Below, piece after piece: positions 51,801 through 53,512 of a DNA stretch of 64,000 bases. Where the stretch lies: assembly GCF_963678635.1 (NCBI RefSeq), contig NC_087070.1:37956600-38020599 (forward strand). Direction: 5' to 3'. The position numbers were made by a program, and so were the translations under genes. The DNA comes from Symsagittifera roscoffensis. Its lineage: Eukaryota > Xenacoelomorpha > Acoela > Convolutidae. Each line of letters starts with the position of its first letter. Position 1 is the first letter of the stretch. The notes beneath the pieces were generated by a model. It was not told the origin of the DNA, ran no database searches, and saw nothing but the letters and a program-made list of their open reading frames with translations.

Positions 51801-53047
51801 ATCTTCTCACCCCCGCTTTGCAAAAGAGAAGGAAATAGTTGAAGAGATATCCTGTTTTGTTTTGAGGGAGGAAACGAGAAAGGAGGCTGACAACAAGGAG
51901 AAATTGAGGAACAAGCACATACCGCCCTATTTCCAGTCGTACCTGGCAGAGAACTTTGTCCACCAGCAGAAAGAACTGGTCAGTTTGTTCAATTAAAGTC
52001 TAACTACTTTATTTTATGCATACGAATTTTATAATAACTGATCTGTAGGAAAAATAATACTGTGCAAGAATCGAATTTGAATCAATCAAATAACCTTGAG
52101 TTCCAGAAATTAAAGTTAATTTAAAATTTTTCCCAAGAAAATTTGCCTGTTGTCTTTGTCAAAAGATTATGATGGGTTTTTTATTCACCGTATCTTGCTT
52201 TTGTGTGATTTCAGTTTTGAATATTTCTTTCAAACAATAACGATGACCAAAATTTATGACATAATACATAATGATTTCATTTTTATGATATAATCGATGA
52301 CATATTGTTCAGGGAATCAACGATGATCTGAAGCAGGCTACTAACAATCTGCCATTCTACGCCGAGAAGAAGGTATACCATTTCCACTACAAATATGGTA
52401 ACTTACTGCTGCGCCCAAATTCGTATATTTCAAATTATGAGATCAGAAATTAAATGCTCCAATCTGATAGGTTCAAATTAAATACGTTAGAAAAATTTAG
52501 TTTGAACGAGGCGTGAAACTTTTATCGAGGGGTCAAATATTACGAAAGTTATTTTAGGTGGATCAGTAAAAAGACCCCAAAGACCCCAAATATGACTCTA
52601 CTGTAAAATAACAAGTGCGGTAAAATACAGTATATTACTTTCCTCCCAATTCAGTGGGTCAATAGTTTTTTTTCTAGATACTGGTTTGTGAACAAGAACA
52701 GCACGCTGAAATTTTGACGCAAAAAATTCACAAAAAATTTGACTGATTTGACATGAAAGATTTATTTCAGAAGCAGGAAATATTGAAGAGATCTGAAATT
52801 GAAACGTCCCAAGTAATCGATGAGTCAGCTGCAGATCATGACTCACGCGCACGTGATCAAACTGCAGCCGAAGCTTCAAGCGAAGAAGGGGAAAGAAAAA
52901 CACGAGAACGAACAGTCGGAGAAAGGCGAACGCGAAAGGACGACGGGTGAACAAATTGATACGAACCAAGGCGATTCGGCACGTGACCAGGAGAAGTCGG
53001 CTATTGAGATGAGGAGAACACTTCCGGCTAGACGACTGAACGACAAG
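561..53047 (+). CDS. SPAG17: SPAG17 (PF6) central-pair protein, multi-exon, incomplete at both ends
   Basis: Known role: SPAG17/PF6 is a very large scaffold of the C1a projection of the central pair in motile '9+2' axonemes, needed for ciliary and sperm motility. Seen: about 37 plus-strand exons, joined in phase, each with AG before it and GT (once GC) after it. Order of recognisable blocks: 'ACILYDMFDWKRQ' and 'MHCMLEQIA' (exon at 2145), 'DNTLLLTLYNP' (10693), Lys/Glu-rich coiled stretch (15705), 'FNGYNLGDN' (17568), 'GSFSAKLSDG' (21478), 'ADGTRLEYSG' (30327), 'DHNDGTRITTFYK' (32735), 'PGPKFGTRAG' (35444), 'IPPYFQSYLAENF' (51867). These run in the same order as in human SPAG17 as I remember it. 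Roughly 2,190 codons are present. The first ~200 residues and the C-terminal ASH-like domain are missing, so the gene runs off the left edge and probably continues past 53,048. No promoter or polyadenylation site is visible. The call is firm; some micro-exons are tentative. Confidence 0.93.
1194..1378 (+). CDS. SPAG17: SPAG17 exon 2
   Basis: Starts after 'tctgtttag' and ends at GA|GTTAGT. It encodes ENEQEKAERDKL then FWQELPIVL, matching the region of human SPAG17 that reads ...KELKTFWKYLEPVL. An alternative acceptor at 1165 would add nine codons. It ends on a complete codon, as the next exon needs. Confidence 0.75.
1655..1862 (-). repeat. GGGCGGATTTAGG-family repeat, inverted partial copy
   Basis: Read on the minus strand it shares the taggtcaaccaaat / gagctctccaaaacact / ggccaattttt / gcgcgcgatcccc order with the copies at 34.0, 40.95 and 53.2 kb. 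Termini are missing. Confidence 0.7.
2145..2720 (+). CDS. SPAG17: SPAG17 exon 3 (192 codons)
   Basis: Acceptor tttttccag, donor AAA|GTAATT, exactly 192 codons. It contains 'ACILYDMFDWKRQ' followed by a linker rich in Ala, Gly and Lys (2300-2450) and 'MHCMLEQIA', both near-identical to conserved SPAG17 blocks in the right order. It is among the strongest evidence for the gene call. The minus-strand open frame over 2287-2517 is a shadow. Confidence 0.93.
2868..3044 (+). CDS. SPAG17: SPAG17 exon 4
   Basis: Acceptor catttag, 59 codons, phase 0 at both ends. It encodes a charged helix followed by 'FDPAASEEAML', which aligns with the KNFDPVQIEQEM stretch of human SPAG17. The donor CTG|GTTGGC is weak, so the exact 3' end is the least sure part. 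Confidence 0.84.
3308..4255 (+). repeat. Dispersed repeat with internal tandem duplication
   Basis: Starts with gactgctcgtatcagg, whose tcagggcgaagccctga is a perfect 7-bp hairpin. A unit of about 350 bp (gcgttaatagcgcgaaatat ... agctgccagag) then occurs twice in tandem, at about 3,548-3,897 and 3,898-4,255. The inverted single copy is at 24,190-24,690. The core carries short palindromes (cgcgttaatagcgcg). No coding capacity. Confidence 0.85.
4556..4830. repeat. Dispersed repeat (TTGATCCAGTTTTCTC family)
   Basis: The ttttgatttcttttcaagtt ... cacagcgaaaaatgtg ... aaaaagttcgatccg string recurs at 42,680-42,985 and 48,640-48,965. Shorter parts recur near 13,060-13,200, 33,600-33,790 and 49,376-49,560. 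The class is unknown. Confidence 0.65.
5321..5464 (+). CDS. SPAG17: SPAG17 exon 5
   Basis: Acceptor tttgatttag, donor CAG|GTCATA, 48 codons, phase 0. It encodes LNYPQPS then 'FQEVMMHCAQG' and 'LKQFIFECIQ', matching human SPAG17 FPLPPPW...HELMHFCTSD...KVFTFESLKL in order and spacing. Confidence 0.9.
6125..6368 (+). CDS. SPAG17: SPAG17 exon 6
   Basis: Acceptor tttttctag, donor CCG|GTAAGT, leaves in phase 1. It begins LKEPDENG and holds 'LVPWDDPYPF', equivalent to human LSEVDEKG and FNIPWDNPARF. The C-terminal half is Ser/Ala/Gly-rich and unconserved. Confidence 0.9.
6614..6658 (+). CDS. SPAG17: Putative SPAG17 micro-exon (45 nt)
   Basis: Flanked by a T-rich tract ending gaagcag and by a strong GTATGT donor. 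It keeps phase 1 on both sides and encodes DPSANSAALSLQISDG. There is no family match, so it could be a chance open stretch. It falls in a fast-evolving linker. Confidence 0.5.
6855..6881 (+). CDS. SPAG17: Putative SPAG17 micro-exon (27 nt)
   Basis: Acceptor cgccctcag and a perfect GTGAGT donor bracket 27 bases in phase 1 on both sides (DIYLPINDCG). Its support is only splice sites and phase. Confidence 0.4.
9588..9856. repeat. MITE-like element with ~28-bp terminal inverted repeats
   Basis: The left end reads aaatcccgagttgagg and the right end cctcgacccgggattt, its reverse complement with few mismatches. The match runs on to ttatg/cataa inside. The interior repeats 'tttcgacc' with spacing changes. 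About 270 bp, no coding capacity. Confidence 0.75.
9972..9986 (+). CDS. SPAG17: Possible SPAG17 micro-exon (15 nt)
   Basis: Acceptor atcgccttcag and donor GTAAAT surround 15 bases in phase 1 on both sides (GLQIA). It is phase-neutral, so including or skipping it leaves the frame intact. Weak evidence. Confidence 0.28.
10324..10550 (+). CDS. SPAG17: SPAG17 exon (DEWCYVERF block)
   Basis: Acceptor ggtactttag, donor CAG|GTTATT. It enters in phase 1 and ends on a full codon. An acidic linker leads to 'LRNLDEWCYVERFERNVF', matching human QQRSLMDWSFTEHFKPKVL. Confidence 0.92.
10693..10869 (+). CDS. SPAG17: SPAG17 exon (DNTLLLTLYNP block)
   Basis: 59 codons, phase 0. 'VLEEAK', 'YYCRKDNTLLLTLYNP' and 'TDIGFRNYLHYI' match human VLQEAH, YYHTQDNSLLLVFHNP and SNVGFRNYLELV. 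This is one of the best conserved parts of the protein. Confidence 0.95.
11300..11430 (-). repeat. GGGCGGATTTAGG-family repeat, inverted partial copy
   Basis: Minus-strand reading matches the ccaacataattttgcgagct / cagtgctttgggag / ggccaaaattttt order of the family. It ends about 50 bp before a SPAG17 acceptor. Confidence 0.7.
11476..11677 (+). CDS. SPAG17: SPAG17 exon (IEEWTEKEE block, basic tail)
   Basis: Acceptor attttttcag, donor CTG|GTAAGT, leaves in phase 1. 'IEEWTEKEEQKY' matches human IQDWITKEEAIY. It then becomes Ala/Gly/Lys/Ser-rich with RSRSQSPKG-type repeats. A dispersed repeat ends only about 50 bp before the acceptor. Confidence 0.92.
13820..14110 (+). repeat. SINE-like repeat with tRNA-like head
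   Basis: Contains A-box-like gtggctgagaagttag and B-box-like cagtttcgactctcag about 40 bp apart. The tail attcgaggctcatttctta ... gagctgctttttgtcg ... tctcgcaagta is shared with the copy at 50,750-51,060. Weaker relatives lie at 12.45-12.63 and 12.78-13.04 kb. This indicates a tRNA-derived SINE family. Confidence 0.65.
14466..14632. repeat. Palindromic TTAAGGTAAA-rich element
   Basis: Six or more copies of AAGGTAAA or its complement lie in alternating orientation, including the near-perfect hairpin aaggtaaagatttacctt. The ends cttgaacttaccttaag and aaggaaactttacctcaa form imperfect inverted repeats. Probably a foldback MITE. Confidence 0.65.
15207..15359. repeat. MITE-like element, GGCTCTTTTCC terminal inverted repeats
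   Basis: Left end GGCTCTTTTCCACTCCCC, right end GGAAAAGAGCC. The interior (tgcatggtgaacaaac, acaattgtgaacaaattt) matches the 21.6 and 22.3 kb copies. About 153 bp. Confidence 0.75.
15705..15916 (+). CDS. SPAG17: SPAG17 exon (Lys/Glu coiled stretch)
   Basis: Acceptor ctttacag, donor AAG|GTCAGT, phase 1 in and full codon out. 'SMKQWKLEQDKVKEAEE' matches human SLKAWKEEQHRLAEEER. The Lys/Glu heptad-like run then mirrors the human basic region. The 166-aa open frame on the other strand (15,616-16,116) is a shadow. Confidence 0.93.
16544..16661 (+). CDS. SPAG17: SPAG17 exon (Gly/Ser/Arg/Lys linker)
   Basis: Acceptor tttttttag, donor AAG|GTAAGA, leaves in phase 1. It encodes GKASGKKGSGSPSGSREG and SRSRSGS-type sequence ending KEKKG. 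Disordered; placed by phase and order between two conserved exons. Confidence 0.85.
16985..17103 (+). CDS. SPAG17: SPAG17 exon (basic/acidic linker)
   Basis: Acceptor attaccag, donor GAG|GTTTGG. Lys/Gly-rich then Glu-rich, ending VVPNDVIAEMVQKE, just before the conserved FNGYNLGDN block. It corresponds to the human KEKSKEEQ... linker. Confidence 0.85.
17568..17679 (+). CDS. SPAG17: SPAG17 exon (FNGYNLGDN block)
   Basis: 'FNGYNLGDN' and 'FPCDGAQIRIE' align with human FHGYNMGN and YPSDGGQIEVE. Clean acceptor (tatttcag); leaves in phase 1. Confidence 0.95.
17867..18127 (+). CDS. SPAG17: SPAG17 exon
   Basis: Symmetric phase 1. GSNQVLLTLLEGANVLNLHI continues the conserved domain (human FIKVRVVKDNHNFMIHL), and a long acidic, Ser/Asn-rich linker follows. 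Donor CTG|GTATGC. Confidence 0.9.
18398..18577 (+). CDS. SPAG17: SPAG17 exon (acidic linker)
   Basis: Symmetric phase 1, acceptor atactttag, donor AAG|GTTTGT. Acidic and Met/Gly-rich, ending QQKDRRDPKDSGKG. It sits where human SPAG17 has the EEEEEGDEEQ linker. A decayed LINE copy begins about 265 bp downstream. Confidence 0.85.
18840..20870 (-). mobile_element. Decayed LINE copy (same family as 43.7-47.5 kb), internally deleted
   Basis: Read on the minus strand, pieces match the plus-strand LINE at 43.7-47.5 kb in order. An NPGP-region remnant (AGINPNS) lies near 20,768-20,790; an endonuclease start (IQIAVFQQPNTKL, against IHIAVFQETKL) near 20,290-20,340; an RT thumb piece (FEYASPARSH, against LDYAAPAWSH) at 19,310-19,516; and the C-terminal CPNCPS knuckle near 18,990. 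At about 2.0 kb it lacks most of the RT core, and many stops and frameshifts mark it as old. It sits in a SPAG17 intron, antisense to the gene. The plus-strand 113-aa open frame at 20,390-20,731 is its shadow. Confidence 0.82.
21478..21573 (+). CDS. SPAG17: SPAG17 exon (GSFSAKLSDG block)
   Basis: 'GSFSAKLSDGIALSFS' matches human GSFSATLENGIRLSIS. Acceptor atgttctag, donor TTG|GTCAGT, symmetric phase 1. The open frame extends upstream to 21,450, but the phase requires the 21,478 start. Confidence 0.93.
21618..21829. repeat. MITE-like element, GGCTCTTTTCC terminal inverted repeats
   Basis: Left end GGCTCTTTTCCAAC, right end GAAAAAGAGCC. The interior (accatgccaagtttcc, a C-rich tract near the left end) is shared with copies at 15.2, 22.3 and 34.6 kb. 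Non-autonomous; no coding capacity. Confidence 0.7.
22125..22160 (+). CDS. SPAG17: Putative SPAG17 micro-exon (36 nt)
   Basis: Acceptor cgtttggtag, donor AAG|GTAAAT, symmetric phase 1, encoding EMYLYDILHPNEG. The short length and phase match neighbouring symmetric exons. No family match. Confidence 0.5.
22315..22530. repeat. MITE-like element, decayed copy of the GGCTCTTTTCC family
   Basis: Shares the 'gttcacaattgttgg...accatgccaagtttc' interior and the GGGGAAAAGAGC right end with the copies at 15.2, 21.6 and 34.6 kb. The left end is degraded (ggatcttttccactcc). Confidence 0.6.
22977..23021 (+). CDS. SPAG17: Putative SPAG17 micro-exon (45 nt)
   Basis: A strong acceptor (ttttgtttcag) and GTTAGT donor enclose 45 bases in symmetric phase 1 (AKNEENLIDSPKKLW). 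Plausible linker, unsupported by homology. Confidence 0.45.
23022..25516. other. 2.5-kb SPAG17 intron
   Basis: AT-rich, no exon found. It contains the inverted copy of the repeat at 3.3-4.25 kb (24,190-24,690), a partial copy near 23,690-23,870, and a SINE-like tail near 25,000-25,060. Confidence 0.6.
24190..24690 (-). repeat. Inverted copy of the 3.3-4.25 kb dispersed repeat
   Basis: The minus strand reads the same sequence as 3,308-4,255, including the gactgctcgtatcagg end and the gcgttaatagcgcgaa core. One unit only, where the other locus has two in tandem. Confidence 0.85.
25517..25713 (+). CDS. SPAG17: SPAG17 exon (Lys/Gly-rich linker)
   Basis: Acceptor gattatttag, donor CAG|GTTAGA. 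It encodes a Pro-rich start (APVPPTPPA) and a run of KGKKGKGSAGKKGGKG, then Thr/Pro. It matches the human KAKGKIKGKEKPKES linker in place and composition. GC content is well above its surroundings. Confidence 0.9.
26071..26230 (+). CDS. SPAG17: SPAG17 exon (LHVSSPNGL block)
   Basis: 'FQQLHVSSPNGLTVNFY' matches human FQSLNVSCPSGLLLTFI. Acceptor ttcctgatag in phase 0, donor AAA|GTAAGA leaving in phase 1. The first 15 codons are Gly/Thr-rich. Confidence 0.93.
26766..26890 (+). repeat. GGGCGGATTTAGG-family repeat, left-end fragment
   Basis: Begins ggggcggatctaggat and continues through taggtcgaccaaattgaa and gttttggccaaattttctg, then is cut off. It preserves the left terminus of the family. Confidence 0.75.
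27154..27362 (+). CDS. SPAG17: SPAG17 exon (NSQGNVIKIL block)
   Basis: 'EQSYPFK' and 'VNSQGNVIKILNNGKIE' match human RQSYPQR and ITSQGTVVKYMLDGSTQ. Enters in phase 1, ends on a full codon, donor GAG|GTACTT. It joins directly to VLCADGT in the next exon, as in human ILFADGT. Confidence 0.94.
27571..27650. repeat. Short tandem gacaattcagcc repeat
   Basis: Four copies of AGACAATTCAGCC or a one-base variant lie within about 80 bp, some followed by gattta. They lie 0.3 kb outside the MULE transposase remnant and may be its subterminal repeats. No inverted partner was found on the right side. Confidence 0.6.
27949..29164 (-). pseudogene. MULE-type DNA transposase with FLYWCH-like zinc finger, decayed
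   Basis: Starts at ATG 29,164 on the minus strand. Residues about 5-60 have a FLYWCH-like pattern (RGKKHLCLDGYRY, W-x-C, NCR, H-x-H). The catalytic core follows: DGTF (first Asp), VVIDFEAA (second Asp), and FEDTYIGA (Glu) in the next piece, then RTNNALEAWNGSFN, typical of MULE/FLYWCH transposases. One in-frame TAA follows VFYQV (28,568-28,570), after which the same frame resumes. A frameshift near 28,335 moves the C-terminal third into another frame. It is thus a recently inactivated copy, antisense inside a SPAG17 intron. Terminal inverted repeats and target duplication were not found by eye. The plus-strand frames over 27,901-28,185 are shadows. Confidence 0.85.
29165..30326. other. Intron sequence right of the MULE remnant
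   Basis: AT-rich, no exon and no repeated family recognised by eye. It probably includes the right end of the MULE element, whose boundary I cannot place. Confidence 0.5.
30327..30531 (+). CDS. SPAG17: SPAG17 exon (ADGTRLEYSG block)
   Basis: 'VLCADGTRLEYSG' then 'WVDPTS' match human ILFADGTVSRSPNSG and ICPPS. A Ser/Asn/Gln-rich linker follows. Acceptor gttgtccag, perfect GTGAGT donor, leaves in phase 1. Confidence 0.93.
30781..30984 (+). CDS. SPAG17: SPAG17 exon (linker)
   Basis: Acceptor gttaatgcag; the only phase-1 donor before the stop is CCT|GTTAGA. It encodes ATEANHAVNSNNSVDSARSS and a basic, Ser-rich tail. No family match; it fills the linker where human SPAG17 has KKGKSHKSQSS. A tRNA B-box-like string inside it is taken as coincidence. 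Confidence 0.62.
31463..31737 (+). CDS. SPAG17: SPAG17 exon (IGWNYVTGIG / TATDPES block)
   Basis: Acceptor gtttgttttcag. A Pro/Gly/Ala-rich start is followed by 'IIGWNYVTGIGEQLITN' and 'YYTATDPESME', matching human HIGTWFTTTPEGNRIGT and SFQATDPVNG. Ends on a full codon, donor GAG|GTAAAA. Confidence 0.93.
31738..32734. other. 1-kb SPAG17 intron
   Basis: No exon. It contains a tRNA-like stretch near 32,005-32,070 (gggtgcgaatcttaccag, B-box-like), a short (AGA)n run near 32,247-32,262, and AT-rich sequence. Confidence 0.55.
32735..32912 (+). CDS. SPAG17: SPAG17 exon (DHNDGTRITTFYK block)
   Basis: 'IREDRVMMV' and 'DHNDGTRITTFYK' match human TREDKVVIV and DHADGTRITTFYQ almost residue for residue; a Pro-rich and acidic tail follows. 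Acceptor gttggcag, donor ACG|GTTAAC. Confidence 0.96.
33805..33989 (+). CDS. SPAG17: SPAG17 exon (EDSSCNSFFG block)
   Basis: 'RIECEGFATL' and 'EDSSCNSFFG' match human RVESSRYATV and EDSSCCATFG. 'AHPTGLYVSS' and 'DGSAIVISHK' follow. Donor AAG|GTACCT; a dispersed repeat starts only five bases into the intron. Confidence 0.95.
33994..34345 (+). repeat. GGGCGGATTTAGG-family repeat, abutting a splice donor
   Basis: Runs from tttttaggtcaaccaaatt to gctctaaatccgctactg. It contains the ggcgcggaaggcgcc hairpin and the gggggaccctttgggtcgg segment shared by the other copies. It lacks the first ~35 bases of the family, so its left end sits at intron position +5. Confidence 0.8.
34610..34797. repeat. MITE-like element, GGCTCTTTTTCC terminal inverted repeats
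   Basis: Left end GGCTCTTTTTCCTTC and right end GGAAAAAGAGCC are near-perfect inverted repeats, with a C-rich block just inside the left end as in the other copies. Confidence 0.72.
34952..35108 (+). CDS. SPAG17: SPAG17 exon (GQVVYVRKP block)
   Basis: Acceptor attctgttag, donor GTG|GTAAGA, leaves in phase 1. 'GQVVYVRKP' and 'VFVLKHNDPNIL' occupy the human IYYPFQKRE...YIMRHTSEVI position. The next exon continues as NFYAVDINGEVVV. Confidence 0.93.
35444..35845 (+). CDS. SPAG17: SPAG17 exon (RYFVVNPDQSGEELLR block, 134 codons)
   Basis: The largest conserved exon. 'RYFVVNPDQSGEELLR' matches human RFFVMYADGSGMELLR, 'IPEQPNVKGVTVM' matches VQEQPGTLTITVL, 'NIIPKNLTSRD' matches TIVPPNLRSRS, and 'PGPKFGTRAG' matches PGPPFGTQIW. 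Symmetric phase 1, donor CAG|GTCAGT. Confidence 0.96.
36715..40200 (-). mobile_element. Decayed LINE copy with 2A-like motif, PHD finger, EN and RT remnants
   Basis: On the minus strand: AGINLNPGP (39,981-40,010), a PHD-like finger beginning MWCHICGW (39,932 downwards) and an endonuclease piece (IHLAAFQETRL near 39,580). The RT core is badly damaged, then come a thumb piece (37,031-37,339, LTSQFSLEIYMS against LLSSQFFISTYR) and the CPQCPS knuckle near 36,870. The order and about 3.5 kb length match the nearly whole plus copy at 43.7 kb. The finger frame runs on unbroken to the start of the endonuclease, which suggests the ancestral element had one ORF. It is antisense inside a SPAG17 intron and old. 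Confidence 0.88.
37999..38021 (+). repeat. G-run tract (potential G-quadruplex) inside the decayed LINE
   Basis: Five consecutive G-runs of 3-6 separated by single A bases. On the LINE sense strand this is a C-rich tract. Confidence 0.6.
40578..40840 (+). CDS. SPAG17: SPAG17 exon (LRQFVGFPEVKPEVR block)
   Basis: 'VVALRQFVGFPEVKPEVR' and 'LKSYCQSVEER' match human VLQMRQFIQHEVIKNEVK and LKDYINYILKKE. Acceptor catgttttag in phase 1, GTAAGT donor after a full codon. Confidence 0.95.
40950..41200 (+). repeat. GGGCGGATTTAGG-family repeat, right-end copy
   Basis: Runs from ttttgaccaaattttctgcg through the cggcgccaagggcgcc hairpin to a C run and ctaaatccgcctgg. About 110 bp after a SPAG17 donor. 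Confidence 0.78.
42441..42534 (+). repeat. Four-unit aggggtgagaa repeat
   Basis: The unit recurs four times at 20-30 bp spacing, with partial 'gacttcgtt' and 'ggcttcgtt' between units. A degenerate minisatellite. Confidence 0.7.
42680..42985. repeat. Dispersed repeat (TTGATCCAGTTTTCTC family)
   Basis: ccactatcgaacagcaaaag, ttgatccagtttctcaaatt and taattttatcaaaaaaagtg occur in the same order as at 48.64 kb and, less completely, at 4.56, 13.06, 33.6 and 49.38 kb. Confidence 0.65.
43272..43495 (+). CDS. SPAG17: SPAG17 exon (TNSAWGRDK)
   Basis: Acceptor gtttttttag, donor CAA|GTAAGC, leaves in phase 2. It encodes a charged start and a Pro-rich TKPPTPPEP stretch, ending TNSAWGRDK. The human counterpart has TPPKCPPDTFGKDF. 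The next exon, over 8 kb away, supplies the last base of the final Lys codon. Confidence 0.9.
43755..44183 (+). CDS. LINE N-terminal part: hydrophobic leader, 2A-like motif, PHD-like zinc finger
   Basis: The frame is open over 142 codons. Residues 37-49 are almost all Leu/Ile (signal-like), ending SGINPNPGP. Then comes YFCSPC...VWCHICG...HLKCSGL...YYCPTC, a Cys-rich PHD-like finger, followed by a Pro/Thr/Ser linker. The true start may be ATG 43,767 or further upstream. In the 36.7-kb copy this frame continues into the endonuclease, so the stop here is probably due to a frameshift in the C-rich tract. Confidence 0.75.
   Translation: MGPTKMQMASSPPSHWVGRSSEVSGFSVTERLKPARLLRLLILILLLRSGINPNPGPGPYFCSPCSFRIKRTQPSVWCHICGYIHLKCSGLTHLNQHHPDYYCPTCTSTYILPPPGTRSSNLTTPNSQTCSTSLTAPPTPPP
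44141..44740 (+). CDS. LINE APE endonuclease, N-terminal part
   Basis: After a Pro/Asn/Ser linker, 'LKILQFNCNGISGK' and 'IHIAVFQETKL' are the first two APE endonuclease motifs (catalytic Asn and Glu). The frame ends after FYIPPRSSC. The rest of the domain, with GDANAHSQLW and GSDHLPI, lies in another frame from about 44,690 to 45,230. Confidence 0.85.
   Translation: MFNFPNRPPNPTSLTPPPPTLPTSSNKNSSSQNRANRNRVNSVNNSSSNNHFNHTAVNNVNSSPHPAKGLLKILQFNCNGISGKAPEIAAFLSQNQIHIAVFQETKLRKKSRNPSLGSHYTLIRKDREKEGGGLLIAIHESIQYEEININNDGTLEAMGISVVASSSKLRIYNFYIPPRSSCPLVTLRPLPNYLNLGTP
45317..47473 (+). CDS. LINE reverse transcriptase
   Basis: A 718-codon open frame. Key motifs: RALGPDGLCN, LATLDLSKAFDMVCH, GVPQGSVLSPTLFNFYVHD, and SYADDFHPF with the catalytic YADD. 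The thumb is LIRPILDYAAPAWSH...NQSLRVVTG, and the C-terminal CPTCSLAPHTTCHLFNC knuckle is typical of Jockey/CR1-group LINEs. The open frame continues upstream of 45,317 to about 45,230 without an ATG. The catalytic residues are intact. Confidence 0.93.
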   Translation: MKQTAKDKENKWREFLRTCDYRTGARKFWKVVRSLNGSKPVAGRHPITFGSKPVHSPRDITSSFNKQFTNARPHASDKLLRITRRKIAKLPLSDSPIFTPENTKQAIADSKPSRALGPDGLCNIHLKHLGPLATQYLTYLFNISLSENIIPQIWKNSKIAPLPKPIKDLKQSTSYRPISLLCPAVKILERLVHPIFTKHLPNAKHQHGFRPFHSTTTALSTLEFYISDGFNQNRPPKRTVLATLDLSKAFDMVCHRSLVELVHDTPLPRSLVRWLSNYLNGRQAATSFREHTSPHRIIHCGVPQGSVLSPTLFNFYVHDAPPPPDNVNLVSYADDFHPFASSSNIDIASNSINSYLKRLYDFFTSRKLSFASSKGSVTLFSSYNKEFNKTPSVLLNNEALPLNKNPTILGVTFDSTLCFATHCKQSAEKARRRIGILKALAGSTWGHSKETLLLTFKALIRPILDYAAPAWSHASSNTSINCLQVAQNQSLRVVTGSNLMSSTAHLHSESEILTVKDHHTLLSSQFFISTYRSHHPINFIHSHPPPPRLLRPSIISCFKEDTQKILTDFSVYANHPLVLDDRDEVSTFIFNYYKPILKDNHTSLVTKFLAETPPSKVICIPPPKIDPSEKSLPRPTRCKLFQLRSGYSRLLNTYLSRLDSSISHLCPTCSLAPHTTCHLFNCSQNPSPLTPADLWLRPVEVAKFLDLETEEPNPTRVG
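48640..48965. repeat. Dispersed repeat (TTGATCCAGTTTTCTC family)
   Basis: ccactatcgaataacaaaat, ttgatctagttttttcaaag and ttaactttatcaaaaaagtt follow the same order as the 42.68-kb copy. A third, shorter copy lies 400 bp further right (49,376-49,560). Confidence 0.65.
50750..51060 (+). repeat. SINE-like repeat with tRNA-like head
   Basis: gtggccggcctgagattgca and the B-box-like ggttcaaatcc lie about 30 bp apart. The tail (attcgaggcttatttct ... aaagctgcttttttgtcg ... ggcaagtgtttgcg) matches the 13.8-kb copy. Confidence 0.68.
51534..51864. repeat. Direct duplication just before a SPAG17 splice acceptor
   Basis: About 125 bp (ttttaggctaagcatatgtg, C run, ccccgctttgcaaaagag, gttgaagagatatcctg) occurs at 51,534-51,660 and again at 51,736-51,864. 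The second copy ends at the acceptor of the exon at 51,867. C-run lengths differ (11 against 17). A diverged relative lies near 34,840-34,920. Confidence 0.85.
51867..51978 (+). CDS. SPAG17: SPAG17 exon (IPPYFQSYLAENF block)
   Basis: Enters with one base that completes the Lys codon of the exon at 43,272. 'EETRKEADNKEKLRNKHIP' and 'IPPYFQSYLAENFVHQQ' match human TRKEIETTQNYL...RIIPPFFKSELNQLYQSQ. Donor CTG|GTCAGT after a full codon. Confidence 0.94.
52313..52372 (+). CDS. SPAG17: SPAG17 exon (20 codons)
   Basis: Acceptor tattgttcag, donor AAG|GTATAC, phase 0. GINDDLKQATNNLPFYAEKK matches human HLDSLSKKLPSFTKKNED in order and spacing. Confidence 0.88.
52771..53047 (+). CDS. SPAG17: SPAG17 exon, frame unresolved, GC-type donor
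   Basis: A strong acceptor (gatttatttcag) opens the exon. The expected frame (KQEILKRSEIETSQVIDES) stops at 52,948-52,950. A second frame, open from 52,820, reads a Lys/Glu/Gln-rich stretch and TLPARRLNDK up to AAG|GCAAGT, a perfect consensus for a rare GC-AG donor. Either an acceptor near 52,829 is used, or one indel (real or assembly) separates the frames, or this is a true terminal exon ending at 52,950. The human protein continues well beyond this point. Confidence 0.65.
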
Positions 53048-53213
53048 GCAAGTCGATTGCTCGTGGTTTCATTTTGTTGGAAATCCTTGCTTGATTTGGT
53101 CTATTTAACACAAATGCCTTTAAGCTCCGAAAAAAACAGATTGTCATAAATGAATGGTTTAGTTGTCATCTAAATACACTGAGAGTGAATCACAAATTTT
53201 TGATCATATTATG

Positions 53214-53512
53214 CAGGGCGGATTTAGGATTATCTCGAGGTGCGGATTAAAAAAAAAAGATTGAAAAATTTTGTCGACCTTTTTTTTAGGTCGATCAAAT
53301 TGAATTTCCGAGCTCTCCCAAAGCAGTTACAAAAACCCTGTTTTGGCCAATTTGGTGCGCCGCTGGCAAAATTTTGAAAAAGGCTAAAAAAGCCTTTTTA
53401 AGCACTTTTTTGAAATTTTTGACCAAAAAAATCATGTTTTGTTGGCGCGCGATCCCCTTTCAAAATTCGTATATATTGGCTCCAAAGGCGCCTTAGAAAA
53501 GTTTTAGGGTCC
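53214..53512 (+). repeat. GGGCGGATTTAGG-family repeat, cut by the assembly gap
   Basis: Starts gggcggatttaggattatc and keeps the whole left two-thirds of the family, up to ggcgccttagaaaagtttta. The sequence then enters the N run. Confidence 0.8.

Larger units (their letters stand above)
43496..51866. other. 8.4-kb SPAG17 intron
   Basis: Between the donor at 43,495 and the acceptor at 51,866. Apart from the LINE, it holds two copies of the TTGATCCAGTTTTCTC-type repeat (48,640-48,965 and 49,376-49,560), a SINE-like copy (50,750-51,060) and a direct duplication of the intron's own 3' end (51,534-51,660 and 51,736-51,864). The rest (47.5-48.6, 49.6-50.7 and 51.07-51.5 kb) is AT-rich with nothing recognised. 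Confidence 0.75.
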
